A stretch of DNA of 64,000 nt from Thalassotalea_H sp040779345. GTDB lineage: Bacteria; Pseudomonadota; Gammaproteobacteria; Enterobacterales; Alteromonadaceae. The notes under the pieces were generated by a model. It was not told the DNA's origin, did not search any database, and saw only the letters and a list, made by a program, of their open reading frames with translations. The first letter of the stretch is position 1. Each line of letters opens with the position of its first letter. The stretch spans positions 1-64,000 of the forward strand of contig JBFONU010000006.1 of NCBI GenBank assembly GCA_040779345.1. Reading direction: 5' to 3'. The translations under genes and the position numbers were made by a program. This document shows, piece by piece, positions 50,572-59,247 of this stretch.

Positions 50572-52452
50572 ATGAAAAATCTACAATTAGTTGCCTTACT
50601 AAGTTTAATTAGCTTGCCAAACTTTGCTTCCGCTCAGGACTTAGGAGATGATACTTGTGATTCACTGTTACTGGTGAGTAGTTGGACACGTAACAACGTA
50701 AAAATATATGATGGTTGTAGTGGTGAATATATTAAAAACCTCGATAGCCAAGGATTAATTGATGGTCCGCTAGGAATTCTTGAAGCGCCAGATGGCGATG
50801 TTTTAGTGATTAGTGAGACCAATGGTCGAATGTTAAAATATGACCGTGAAACATTAACAACAGGTGCTGTATTATTAGGACCTGGGGGGCACGATTATAT
50901 TGCCAACCCAATATCCGCTTTAATAGATGAGCAAGGTATGATGTATGCCACCAGCTTCACGCAAAATAGTGTCGTAAAAATTGAGACTCAAACTTGGCAA
51001 ATTATCGATACTATCTTACCGGCAGGAAACTCACTCCTTGATGGCATTGATGTTGGAATTATTATTGAAGACAATTCACTTTATCTACCCGGTTGGAAAA
51101 GTGACAATATCGTCAAAGTTGATTTAGCGACCAAACAAGCGACAGAAGTGGTTAAGCCAAGAACGGGTGGTTTGAGTCGGCCACGTAGTATACTTTTCGA
51201 TCAAAATAATATGCTCGTTTCGTCTGAGAAAAGTCACTCTATTTTGGTGTTTGATAAAGACGACGGCACTTATAAATCAACATTGGCTAATGTGTCGTCT
51301 CCATCCGGTATGATAAAAGATGGTGACGGTTTTTATCTCGTTACTGCGGGTAACTCAGTTTATCGTAAGGCTATTGATGGAAGTAGTAGCGAGCAAATCA
51401 TAAAGGCAGGGGCTGGTTCTTTAGCTGGTGCAACCTTTGTCTATCGCTTAGCTAAATTAGGTAAGGATAACGATAAAGATGGTTTAACGAATGAAGATGA
51501 GGTTATTTATGGTACAGATGTTGATAACCCAGATACTGATAGCGACACGTTAAATGATGGTGATGAAGTACATACTTACCAGACTGATCCGTTATATGGT
51601 GATTCTGATCACGATGGTATGCCCGATGGCTATGAAGTTACTCATCAGTTGGAGCCTCTAGTCAATGATAGTAAAGGGGACAAAGACGCGGATAGTTTAA
51701 ACAACCTCGATGAAATGCTCGCTGAAACTGATCCCAATAACCCAGATACCGATGGTGATGGGGTCTTTGATGGCATCGACAGTGATCCACTTGTGGCGAA
51801 TATACCACCAGAAATTTCAGGAAATCCTGCCGCGGAAGTCTTGGAAGATGTAACTTATCGTTTTATACCTACATTAGTCTACACAGGGGATCATGAATCA
51901 ATTGATTTTGACATTAATAATCTGCCGTCATGGTTAGATTTTGACGAAAAAACAGGTGAGTTAAGTGGTACTCCTGAAAATGACGATGTTGGTGAGTATT
52001 CAAGTATTGTTATAACTGCGAGCAATAATGCATATGAAGATAAACTGGAAGGGTTCTCAATTACTGTCGTCAATGTGAATGATGCACCAATTATGATCTC
52101 TGATATTGCTTCACAAAGCTTACAGGTTGATGAGGTAATAAACGTAAACCTTACTAGCCATTTTACTGACGTGGATTTAGATGATAGTTTGACATTTTCC
52201 GCTGAAAACATACCCAATGGTTTTGAGTTTTCAGAAGCTGGAGTTTTTAGTGGTTCAACCTCTATTGCAGGTATTTATAATGTTGGAATTATTGTCACAG
52301 ATAATGAAAACCTCAAAGTACAAGGTACTTTAAACGTAACTGTGTTTGAAAAAACTAAGGCTGATTCAGCGAGTAATTCGTCTGGTGGGGCAATATATCC
52401 TTTAATGGCGTTGTTGCTCTTGGGGTCAATACGTTTTAAATCATTAGTTTAA
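50572..52452 (+). CDS. Secreted beta-propeller / thrombospondin type-3 / Ig-like protein with GlyGly-CTERM tail
   Basis: 626 residues. A signal peptide (cleavage likely after Ala-Ser-Ala, residue 21) leads to an NHL-like propeller (about 30-290), calcium-binding Asp-rich thrombospondin type-3 repeats (about 297-405), two cadherin/He_PIG-like domains (about 410-595) and a C-terminal Ser-Gly-Gly then hydrophobic stretch then Arg-Phe-Lys. The tail fits GlyGly-CTERM signals processed by rhombosortase in marine gammaproteobacteria. It is probably a surface or secreted adhesive/sensor protein. It diverges from the CadC-like regulator. Confidence 0.82.
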   Translation: MKNLQLVALLSLISLPNFASAQDLGDDTCDSLLLVSSWTRNNVKIYDGCSGEYIKNLDSQGLIDGPLGILEAPDGDVLVISETNGRMLKYDRETLTTGAVLLGPGGHDYIANPISALIDEQGMMYATSFTQNSVVKIETQTWQIIDTILPAGNSLLDGIDVGIIIEDNSLYLPGWKSDNIVKVDLATKQATEVVKPRTGGLSRPRSILFDQNNMLVSSEKSHSILVFDKDDGTYKSTLANVSSPSGMIKDGDGFYLVTAGNSVYRKAIDGSSSEQIIKAGAGSLAGATFVYRLAKLGKDNDKDGLTNEDEVIYGTDVDNPDTDSDTLNDGDEVHTYQTDPLYGDSDHDGMPDGYEVTHQLEPLVNDSKGDKDADSLNNLDEMLAETDPNNPDTDGDGVFDGIDSDPLVANIPPEISGNPAAEVLEDVTYRFIPTLVYTGDHESIDFDINNLPSWLDFDEKTGELSGTPENDDVGEYSSIVITASNNAYEDKLEGFSITVVNVNDAPIMISDIASQSLQVDEVINVNLTSHFTDVDLDDSLTFSAENIPNGFEFSEAGVFSGSTSIAGIYNVGIIVTDNENLKVQGTLNVTVFEKTKADSASNSSGGAIYPLMALLLLGSIRFKSLV

Positions 52453-52613
52453 TATAGCTGATTATTCCCCTTTGACCTTCTTCAAAAGCTTTCAACCTAA
52501 ATATTGAATTAAGATAATGGTCATTGGGGGAAAGCCCATTGGTGGTGTGACTGAGGCATCACTAATTGTTTAAAAGCGGCTTTAGCGTCAATTTGTGCGA
52601 GTTCTTTCATCAG

Positions 52614-53180
52614 TTAACTGAAATAAATGATCATTTCAGCAGCTGTGCAGTGACATTTTGAATCACATATTGTGCACTTATAGCCATTTAAGCTTGATTC
52701 AAGCCAGCGATCTCGATGTTCTTTTATTAACACGCCACCGCTTTTACTAAAGTATTTTACGGCACTATTACCCGGGCTTTCCATCCAAAGGTGGCTGACT
52801 CCTGCTTGTGCCCCTTGTTTTTTAACGGCTTCAATTGATAAAAATAACAGCTGACTGCCTATGCCATAACCACGATAACTTTCATCGACAGAGCTGCATT
52901 TAAAGTAACAAACTTTGGAAGGCGCAATACGCCATAATTTAGTTGAGCACCATTGATCAATCTGCCATTGCAGAGCCGAAAAAGTGATACGAAAGCCGAC
53001 GAGCTTTTTGCCCTTATACGCAACAAAACTTGAATTAATGGTATTTTTGATCCCTTTTTCTAGCCATTCTTTAATGCTGTGGATATCAATATACCCATCG
53101 CCATGCACTTGTGTACCAAGGGCTATACAGGCTTCAAAATCACTTGATGTTAAGGTTTTATAAGTTATCTTGCTATTCAT
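52614..53180 (-). CDS. GNAT-family N-acetyltransferase with C-terminal cysteine cluster
   Basis: The 188-residue protein has a GNAT fold with the acetyl-CoA motif Tyr-Arg-Gly-Tyr-Gly-Ile-Gly-Ser (about 101-108). The last 25 residues add Cys-Thr-Ile-Cys then Lys-Cys-His-Cys, suggestive of a small metal site. Substrate unknown. Its start region lies close to the divergent FAD oxidoreductase gene. Confidence 0.8.
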   Translation of the reverse strand: MNSKITYKTLTSSDFEACIALGTQVHGDGYIDIHSIKEWLEKGIKNTINSSFVAYKGKKLVGFRITFSALQWQIDQWCSTKLWRIAPSKVCYFKCSSVDESYRGYGIGSQLLFLSIEAVKKQGAQAGVSHLWMESPGNSAVKYFSKSGGVLIKEHRDRWLESSLNGYKCTICDSKCHCTAAEMIIYFS

Positions 53181-53248
53181 GGTTAATTATATTGATATTT
53201 TATTCATTGTTGTTAGTTTACCATTGTAATAATCATTTAGGTAAGTTG

Positions 53249-54586
53249 ATGTACGATCCTTTACACGATAAATCTCCCGGCTGTGGAGAAAAATACCCTA
53301 ATAGCTATTGGGCAAATGCTTCTGGCACTGCACCCGAAAATGATGGCACGTTAACACAAGATATTGATGTTGATGTGGCAATTATTGGTGCAGGTTATAC
53401 AGGGCTTTCTTGTGCATTACATTTAGCTCGAGAGCATGGCATTAAGGCGTATGTTTTAGAAGCGAATCAAACCGCTTGGGGGTGCAGTGGTCGCAATGCC
53501 GGCTTCATTTTAAAATCTTCAGGTAGAAAATCGTTTACCACCATGCAACAGCAATGGGGCGAAGAAGTAATGCGTGGCATTTATCATGAAATGGCTGCTG
53601 GCGTTGAAACGGTTAATCAATTCATTAATGAAGGCATTGATTGTGATGCTCAGGCATTGGGTTATATTAAAATTGCGCATAAAGCCAATAAGCTAAAAGA
53701 GTTGGTGGATTTAGCTAAATTACAAAAAAAAATGTTTGGCTATGATGTTCAGGTGTTATCTAAAGCAGCATTGAGTCAGCAATTTATGGACGACAAAAAT
53801 GCTTATGGGGCGATTCGTTATCAGGATGGCTTTGGCTTAAATCCGCTAAAATTAGCATGGGGTTATCAGAAGTTTGCTCGCCAAGCAGGCGCTAAAATTT
53901 ATTGTTCAACTCCAGTAACTGACTGGCATCAAGACAATAAACTGCAGCAATTAATTACGCCTCAAGGTATTGTTAAAGCGAAAAAAGTGGTGATTGCTAC
54001 TAATGGTTATACACCAAAAAACTTTAGTCATTTAGTGACTGATCGTACCTTACCTGTTTTATCACAAATTATCGTAACTGAGCCATTGTCAGATGAGCAG
54101 ATCGCTGCTTGTAATTTTTTAACCTCCAATGTAGTGATGGATACTCGAGCATTAAAATACTACTATCGAAAGTTACCTGATAATCGTTTATTGTTTGGTG
54201 GCAGAGGCGCAATTACAGGAAAAGGAGCGGAAGATCCTTATTATGCCAATCGCTTATTAGCCGTTTTAAAAACAAGTTTTCCTGCGCTTGAATCACTTAA
54301 TATTGCCTATGCATGGTCAGGGTGGATTTGCATGGCACTCGATGATTTACCTCATATCTATCAAAATGATGAAAACACTATTTTTTATGGAATGGGATAT
54401 TGCGGCTCTGGAGTGTCATTTTCTGTGCAAGCAGGTAAACGCTTAGCTGAAAAAGTGGCGGAAAAAGCCGTACCTAATTTACCTTTGTATAATCGCCCTT
54501 TATCTAAGTTTCCTTTAGCCCCTCTAAGAAGAGTAGGGCAATGGGGGTATTTCCATTATGGGAAAATTAAAGATAGCTGGTTTTAG
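53249..54586 (+). CDS. FAD-dependent amine/amino-acid oxidoreductase (OrdL/PuuB-like)
   Basis: 445 residues of the DAO superfamily. The dinucleotide-binding Gly-Ala-Gly-Tyr-Thr-Gly motif is at 47-52 and a second FAD motif occurs near the C-terminus (Gly-Met-Gly-Tyr-Cys-Gly-Ser-Gly-Val). The N-terminal Tyr-Pro-Asn-Ser-Tyr-Trp-Ala segment resembles gamma-glutamylputrescine oxidases, but no other putrescine-degradation gene is adjacent. ATG 53249 is chosen because the longer frame overlaps the divergent GNAT gene. A hairpin terminator follows. Confidence 0.82.
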   Translation: MYDPLHDKSPGCGEKYPNSYWANASGTAPENDGTLTQDIDVDVAIIGAGYTGLSCALHLAREHGIKAYVLEANQTAWGCSGRNAGFILKSSGRKSFTTMQQQWGEEVMRGIYHEMAAGVETVNQFINEGIDCDAQALGYIKIAHKANKLKELVDLAKLQKKMFGYDVQVLSKAALSQQFMDDKNAYGAIRYQDGFGLNPLKLAWGYQKFARQAGAKIYCSTPVTDWHQDNKLQQLITPQGIVKAKKVVIATNGYTPKNFSHLVTDRTLPVLSQIIVTEPLSDEQIAACNFLTSNVVMDTRALKYYYRKLPDNRLLFGGRGAITGKGAEDPYYANRLLAVLKTSFPALESLNIAYAWSGWICMALDDLPHIYQNDENTIFYGMGYCGSGVSFSVQAGKRLAEKVAEKAVPNLPLYNRPLSKFPLAPLRRVGQWGYFHYGKIKDSWF

Positions 54587-54608
54587 TTGGAAAAACGTTC
54601 AGTTGGTT

Positions 54609-54640
54609 CAGGTAAGTTTTATCTTAACTTACCTGGTTTT
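54609..54640 (+). terminator. Terminator of the FAD oxidoreductase gene
   Basis: CAGGTAAGTT (54609-54618), 7-base loop, AACTTACCTG (54626-54635), then GTTTT. Confidence 0.75.
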
Positions 54641-54741
54641 GGGATGAGCAATTTAACCCATCAACAATTTTACGTTATCTATTTTAAACCGTGTTTTGTT
54701 GGCTGATAACCAAATGAAATGTTAAAAAGCACAGGTCAAAA

Positions 54742-56733
54742 TTATTTGATTGAATTAACAACAAAATCTAAGACATTGTCTCCAGACGATTGGTAGCTTA
54801 AATCAAATAGTGGCGTTGGTTTGGATATCATCCCACGTTGCACTAGTTCTGACACGATATTGAAATCGAGTAAACCAGTTTTACCAATGAGCAAGTTATC
54901 AATCGACTTTTCTTTTGCAAGACTTAATACATCTCTAAAACCTTTCAAGTACAAGTAGTCTTTGGTGAAACCACCACCACGGTATACACGCGCAGTGATG
55001 GTAAAGGCAACATTTTTATCTAAATTGAATTCATTCATTAAGGCATGATAAGTTTTAACAAAATCACTATGTTTGAGCATGTATTGCACGGCTATAACTC
55101 TTAACGCAATGATTTTCAAACGCTTGATGGTTAAACTTCCAGAACAATATTCACTATAAAGTGCGATGCCTTCTTGAGTATGAGTATTCCCTGTTAAACC
55201 TAAGCTAAATACCTTTAACTGGTGCTTTTTGGCATTAATAGTCGTTAACATGTGAATGCCAAGTTCATGATAAGCAAAGGCATGTAATTCTTTTTGAGTA
55301 AAGCGTGCTTCCTTATTAATCAACAATAAGGCTTTTTCATTGTTCACCATGGCTTTAGCCACCATTTTAGCGGACTTTTCTACTTTACAATGTAGTCCCC
55401 ATTCTTTGGCTTGGTCTCTAAAATAATCAATAGCTTCATCTGCATTACGTGTGATTTCATTTTGCTCAAGTTCAGCATCATTTAAATGAAGTAGAAATCG
55501 TGCATTGGCAATATCGCTAGGGCTAGGCTCACCATAATACTTTAAGGAGTTATAAACAAAATCATCAGTGCCTATGGTTGTCAATAAATCAATTTTATTG
55601 GCTAGATTGTCAATCACATGTCGGTATAATTGCTGAATATCCGCGTCATTGATTTCTCCAACGGGTAGGTTATATAAATGCTCTCTAAATTTATAGGGAT
55701 CAATATTAAGTTGCTTGTAATTGAAGTTCGGTGATATATAGCTGTTTTTCTTTAAAAACTTATTTCGTTGTGCGATTAAATTGATTGGGTTAATAAAATT
55801 TAACGTTTCAATACTCTTACACAATGAAAACAATTTTTTATCTAAATCAATTACTTCAGCGCTAATGGTTGAAGATAAAATATCCGCTTTTTGTGTTCTT
55901 TTTCTTTTACCGTACCGTCGAACAAAAAATGCTGCAGTCTCACTAATAGCATTTTTAACACCCGCTTTCAGCTCTTCTAAAACCAGTGGGTAAAGTTCAC
56001 CTGAAACTTCATCCATAAATACTTTTTTAACTTCTGTAGGTAATACCAAGGTGTTGTCAAAATGCGCATTAATATGGGTGATTAAATAACCTCTACCGTG
56101 AAAAACTTCATCCTTAGCTGCTCTAACCTTTAAGTTTGGTAATTCAATTTTATTGAGCTGTTTTTCAAATTGATTAACCACATTTCCCCAGCGTTCAACA
56201 TCAATTTGGCCGCCACCAATATTAAATGTCGGCGTGTCTTTTTCTATGCGTTTGTGATTATAAGAATGAATATCAAAAACTATCGCATTGTTAAATTGCT
56301 TTTCGATAACCGTGATAATCGCTTCAAGTACGTTATAAAATGATTGATGTTTATTATGGCTGGTTGCACGCTGCTTTTGTGTTAAAGGCTTTTGCCAAAC
56401 TTGCTTATCCCATGCTGTTTTAAAGTAAGTTGATAGCGCTTTTGCACGATTTAGGTCGTATTCAAATCGAGAGTCATTACCTATTAGCTGTATTGGAAAA
56501 GACGATATGAGTTCATCAGTGTAGGGATCTTCCTCATAAAAGCGTTCTTCTTTGGATAAAAGGAATGTTTTTTTTAAATCACTACGCAGTCGATGACCAT
56601 TATGAATGGCGGCACAAATAATTGGAGCATATTCATCTATTTTTACCATAAAAGCACCGTCACCCACTTCAGCGTGAAAGCACTCTCCTTTGTTAATTAA
56701 AGCAATACATTCTTTCTCAGACAACGTGAGCAT
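54742..56733 (-). CDS. Fusion of N-formylglutamate-amidohydrolase-like domain and QEGLA/DUF1704 (MATCAP-like) metallopeptidase domain
   Basis: 663 residues. The N-terminal part (about 15-275) has the FGase-like metal motifs His44-Asn-Gly-His47 and Phe-Asp155-Ile-His157. The C-terminal part (about 290-663) carries His489-Glu490-x3-His494, Gln-Glu521-Gly-Ile-Ala and Arg-Val-Tyr-Arg-Gly-Gly (582-587), the fingerprint of DUF1704, related to eukaryotic tyrosine carboxypeptidases (MATCAP). Both sites look complete, suggesting two linked hydrolases, or one hydrolase with a helper domain. It overlaps the ATP-grasp gene by 17 bp. Some bacterial members are annotated as flavohaemoglobin-expression modulators; the true substrate is unknown. 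Confidence 0.82.
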   Translation of the reverse strand: MLTLSEKECIALINKGECFHAEVGDGAFMVKIDEYAPIICAAIHNGHRLRSDLKKTFLLSKEERFYEEDPYTDELISSFPIQLIGNDSRFEYDLNRAKALSTYFKTAWDKQVWQKPLTQKQRATSHNKHQSFYNVLEAIITVIEKQFNNAIVFDIHSYNHKRIEKDTPTFNIGGGQIDVERWGNVVNQFEKQLNKIELPNLKVRAAKDEVFHGRGYLITHINAHFDNTLVLPTEVKKVFMDEVSGELYPLVLEELKAGVKNAISETAAFFVRRYGKRKRTQKADILSSTISAEVIDLDKKLFSLCKSIETLNFINPINLIAQRNKFLKKNSYISPNFNYKQLNIDPYKFREHLYNLPVGEINDADIQQLYRHVIDNLANKIDLLTTIGTDDFVYNSLKYYGEPSPSDIANARFLLHLNDAELEQNEITRNADEAIDYFRDQAKEWGLHCKVEKSAKMVAKAMVNNEKALLLINKEARFTQKELHAFAYHELGIHMLTTINAKKHQLKVFSLGLTGNTHTQEGIALYSEYCSGSLTIKRLKIIALRVIAVQYMLKHSDFVKTYHALMNEFNLDKNVAFTITARVYRGGGFTKDYLYLKGFRDVLSLAKEKSIDNLLIGKTGLLDFNIVSELVQRGMISKPTPLFDLSYQSSGDNVLDFVVNSIK

Positions 56734-57754
56734 CGTTTATCGCCTTTCTAAATTCATTTTTACGTTGGGCTAATGCTTCTTTTGCGTTAACAACACTCTC
56801 GACAAAGTCGATGACTTTTTTTTGTAATTTAGTATTATTCAATTTGTTAATACGCATTATGCCACCAGGGCTTTGCACATTTACTTCAATTAATTTCTCA
56901 TTGATCACGTCAATACCGACAAAATATAAACCGTCGCGCACCAGTTTGGGACCAATATGCTTACACAACGCTTTCTCATTTTTAGTGAGGGTATGTTTTA
57001 TAACGGAACCACCCGCATGAACATTAGAACGTACTTCGTGGGTGGCAGGGACGCGTTTCATGGCACCTATTGGTTCACCGTTTAACATTAAAATACGGAC
57101 ATCGCCGGCATCGGCACCTTCCACATACTCTTGCAAAATAACGTAATTTCCGCCTTTTCCGCTGTTAATATAAAATTCAAGCAGAGAGTGAAAGCTTTTT
57201 TGAGCATGCTTTTCAACTAAAATAACCCCTTGACCGCCATAGCCATCTAACGGTTTCATGATCATTTTTCCAGAGGTAGAGTCGTTTAGAACATCGACTA
57301 AATATTCAGGTGTTTTAGAAACATGTGTGACAGGGATAAAATGATTGGCCGGATCATCAAACGATGCGGTATAAAGTTTAGTATTAGCAATACGTAAACC
57401 GTCAATATCATTCATGATGAAAACATCTTCACGCACTGAATCAAGAAAGTTTAAGGTGATCGGATTAAGGGGAGGGTTAGCCCTCATAATAATGGTATCA
57501 AAACCCGCAAGAGGAAGTTGGGACTTTCTAAATTCAGCCTTTTTATAAAATGACATTATATTAGCTGACACAGATAAGTTTTTTTTGAATACTTGGCAAA
57601 AGGCACTTGAAACAGAGTCTCTCATTGTTAAGTTATGTGGCGTAGCAATAGCAACGGTATGATTACGGGATACGCATTCATGAATGAGTCGTAAAGTAGA
57701 GTCTGTTTCAGGATCAATGTTACCCCAAGGGTACATTAAAAAAAGAATATTCAT
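56717..57754 (-). CDS. ATP-grasp ligase of the glutathione-synthetase (GshB) type
   Basis: 345 residues from ATG 57754 (AAGGCA upstream; a TTG at 57793 in frame is possible). The GshB-like core is clear: Lys-Pro-Leu-Asp-Gly-Tyr-Gly-Gly-Gln-Gly (glycine-rich ATP loop) and Glu-Val-Asn-Val-Gln-Ser-Pro-Gly-Gly-Ile (Mg-binding Glu and Asn). Such enzymes join a carboxylate to an amine through an acylphosphate. The rest differs enough from gshB, and the pairing with a hydrolase fusion is distinctive enough, that I do not call it glutathione synthetase. Translation is probably coupled to the overlapping downstream gene. Confidence 0.83.
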   Translation of the reverse strand: MNILFLMYPWGNIDPETDSTLRLIHECVSRNHTVAIATPHNLTMRDSVSSAFCQVFKKNLSVSANIMSFYKKAEFRKSQLPLAGFDTIIMRANPPLNPITLNFLDSVREDVFIMNDIDGLRIANTKLYTASFDDPANHFIPVTHVSKTPEYLVDVLNDSTSGKMIMKPLDGYGGQGVILVEKHAQKSFHSLLEFYINSGKGGNYVILQEYVEGADAGDVRILMLNGEPIGAMKRVPATHEVRSNVHAGGSVIKHTLTKNEKALCKHIGPKLVRDGLYFVGIDVINEKLIEVNVQSPGGIMRINKLNNTKLQKKVIDFVESVVNAKEALAQRKNEFRKAINDAHVV

Positions 57755-57778
57755 TGAGTTGCCTTGAATTGTCACATT

Positions 57779-57800
57779 CAGGCCATTTGACAATGGCCTG
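57779..57800. other. Perfect 9-bp hairpin between the small acidic gene and the ATP-grasp gene
   Basis: CAGGCCATT (57779-57787) pairs with AATGGCCTG (57792-57800), four-base loop. In the minus direction no T tract follows, so it may be a leader structure or partial attenuator for the ATP-grasp transcript. Confidence 0.55.
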
Positions 57801-57892
57801 TTTTATGAGTGTTACTTTGAGTAAAATGAGAAAACTCATTTATTGCTAAATGAGCGGGAAAATTTTTGCTTTTGGTTGATGGGATTACTTAA

Positions 57893-58135
57893 TTAATCCC
57901 AATCCCCGTAATAGTCTTCTTCGAATTTCTTCAGTCGTCGCTCTTCTTGCAGTTGCTCAATTCTTTTCTTAGCGAGGAAGTTACGTTTATTACTTTTTTT
58001 ATTGCTTTTTCCTTCATTTGAATCTGAATTCAATTCAAATTCGGCAATTTCATTGCTCATTTCAAGAGAAGGCTCTTCACTATCAAAATCTAAATCTTCA
58101 GAAGAGGATAAGTCATAATTAGGATCAATGGCCAT
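57893..58135 (-). CDS. Small acidic protein, PA3496-like
   Basis: 80 residues: an acidic low-complexity N-terminal half, a Lys/Arg/Asn-rich middle with Lys-Lys-Arg-Ile-Glu-Gln-Leu-Gln-Glu-Glu-Arg-Arg-Leu, and a tail ending Glu-Glu-Asp-Tyr-Tyr-Gly-Asp-Trp-Asp. The basic helix plus acidic end resembles the small PA3496-type envelope-integrity proteins, but I cannot confirm this. It is on the same strand as and about 140 bp upstream of the ATP-grasp gene, and downstream of hdfR. No signal peptide or membrane helix. Confidence 0.65.
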   Translation of the reverse strand: MAIDPNYDLSSSEDLDFDSEEPSLEMSNEIAEFELNSDSNEGKSNKKSNKRNFLAKKRIEQLQEERRLKKFEEDYYGDWD

Positions 58136-58274
58136 TGTTCTTTCACCAAAAGATAATTCACTTTAAATTCGGATAATCTATGTTTTTTATTGATAAGAAA
58201 AGTAAAATATTTTTAAGCTGACGATAAAAATATTTTACTTTTACAGCTTTTAGATAATGAGGAAAATAATAAGG

Positions 58275-59147
58275 CTAAGGGGTCATAATTGCAGGTGCTT
58301 CGGGGTTGTCTTTTCTTAGTAGCTGTTTAATTTCAATGATACGCTCTTCATTTTCATTTTCTCTATGAAAGGCACTGAATATTTCTCGTTCAAAGACCGG
58401 TAAATTTTTTATTTCAAATAAGGTTCCTTGCTCAATAAATGGCTGTGCGAGCATATCAGGAAGGTAAGCACTGCCTCCACATTGCAACATCAAATCTAGG
58501 GCTATTCTTGCCGTACTTGTTCTGATCGCGGGAATAGAGATACCACTGACTTCTTTTGCATGCCAGTTAATAAAACTCGTTCCCCAATCAATCATGATAT
58601 AACGTTGGACTTCTGAAGGCTCTAATATTGTATTTTTAAACGTGGTTACCGGTAGCAACTTAAACATATGCAAAGGTTCTATTTTTAACTCATCTACTTT
58701 CGGTGGGTCGAATAAAATTGCAACGTCTAATGTACGTTCAAGGAGTTGGCGGGTTAATTGTTCACGTGATAAAATTTCAGCAACTAAACTGACCTGAGGC
58801 TGGTTGATGTATATTTTTGATATGGCATCATGAATATATACATCCCATGTGTTCGGGGTGCCAGCAATAGATATTTGCGCCACTTGTTCAGTCGCTAAAG
58901 CAACATCTTGTTTAGCCATCCTTAAGGTGTTTAACATATTCTCAGCGTGTGGAACTAGGCGTTCTCCGGCCAATGTCAGTTGAATGTTATTGCGGGCACG
59001 ATGAAATAACGCCACCCCAAAATATCTTTCTAACTGGCGAACTCGTGTACTAATAGCTGCCTGAGTTAGATATAGGTTTTCAGCAGCCTTGCCAAAATGC
59101 CGGCAATCTTTTACTTCCAAAAACGTTTTAATTAATTCTACATCCAT
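58275..59147 (-). CDS. hdfR: LysR-family regulator HdfR
   Basis: 290 residues. The N-terminal helix-turn-helix (about 1-60; Met-Asp-Val-Glu-Leu-Ile-Lys-Thr-Phe-Leu-Glu-Val, Gly-Lys-Ala-Ala-Glu-Asn-Leu-Tyr-Leu-Thr-Gln) closely matches E. coli HdfR, which represses flhDC. The C-terminal LysR ligand domain follows. ATG 59147 is chosen as the canonical start. It diverges from maoP exactly as hdfR does in E. coli, which supports the symbol. Confidence 0.88.
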   Translation of the reverse strand: MDVELIKTFLEVKDCRHFGKAAENLYLTQAAISTRVRQLERYFGVALFHRARNNIQLTLAGERLVPHAENMLNTLRMAKQDVALATEQVAQISIAGTPNTWDVYIHDAISKIYINQPQVSLVAEILSREQLTRQLLERTLDVAILFDPPKVDELKIEPLHMFKLLPVTTFKNTILEPSEVQRYIMIDWGTSFINWHAKEVSGISIPAIRTSTARIALDLMLQCGGSAYLPDMLAQPFIEQGTLFEIKNLPVFEREIFSAFHRENENEERIIEIKQLLRKDNPEAPAIMTP

Positions 59148-59247
59148 TTTTTTTCTCTTATCGTTACGATAAATATTAATTGTTTTACAGCCTAGGCAGA
59201 TAGCCGCATAATCCGCCAAAATATCTAGTCTGTCAACAGAGATACAT

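Noticed and set aside
56717..57754. Annotation as gshB glutathione synthetase
   Set aside because: The ATP-grasp core is similar, but the rest of the sequence and the overlapping hydrolase fusion make a plain glutathione role unproven.
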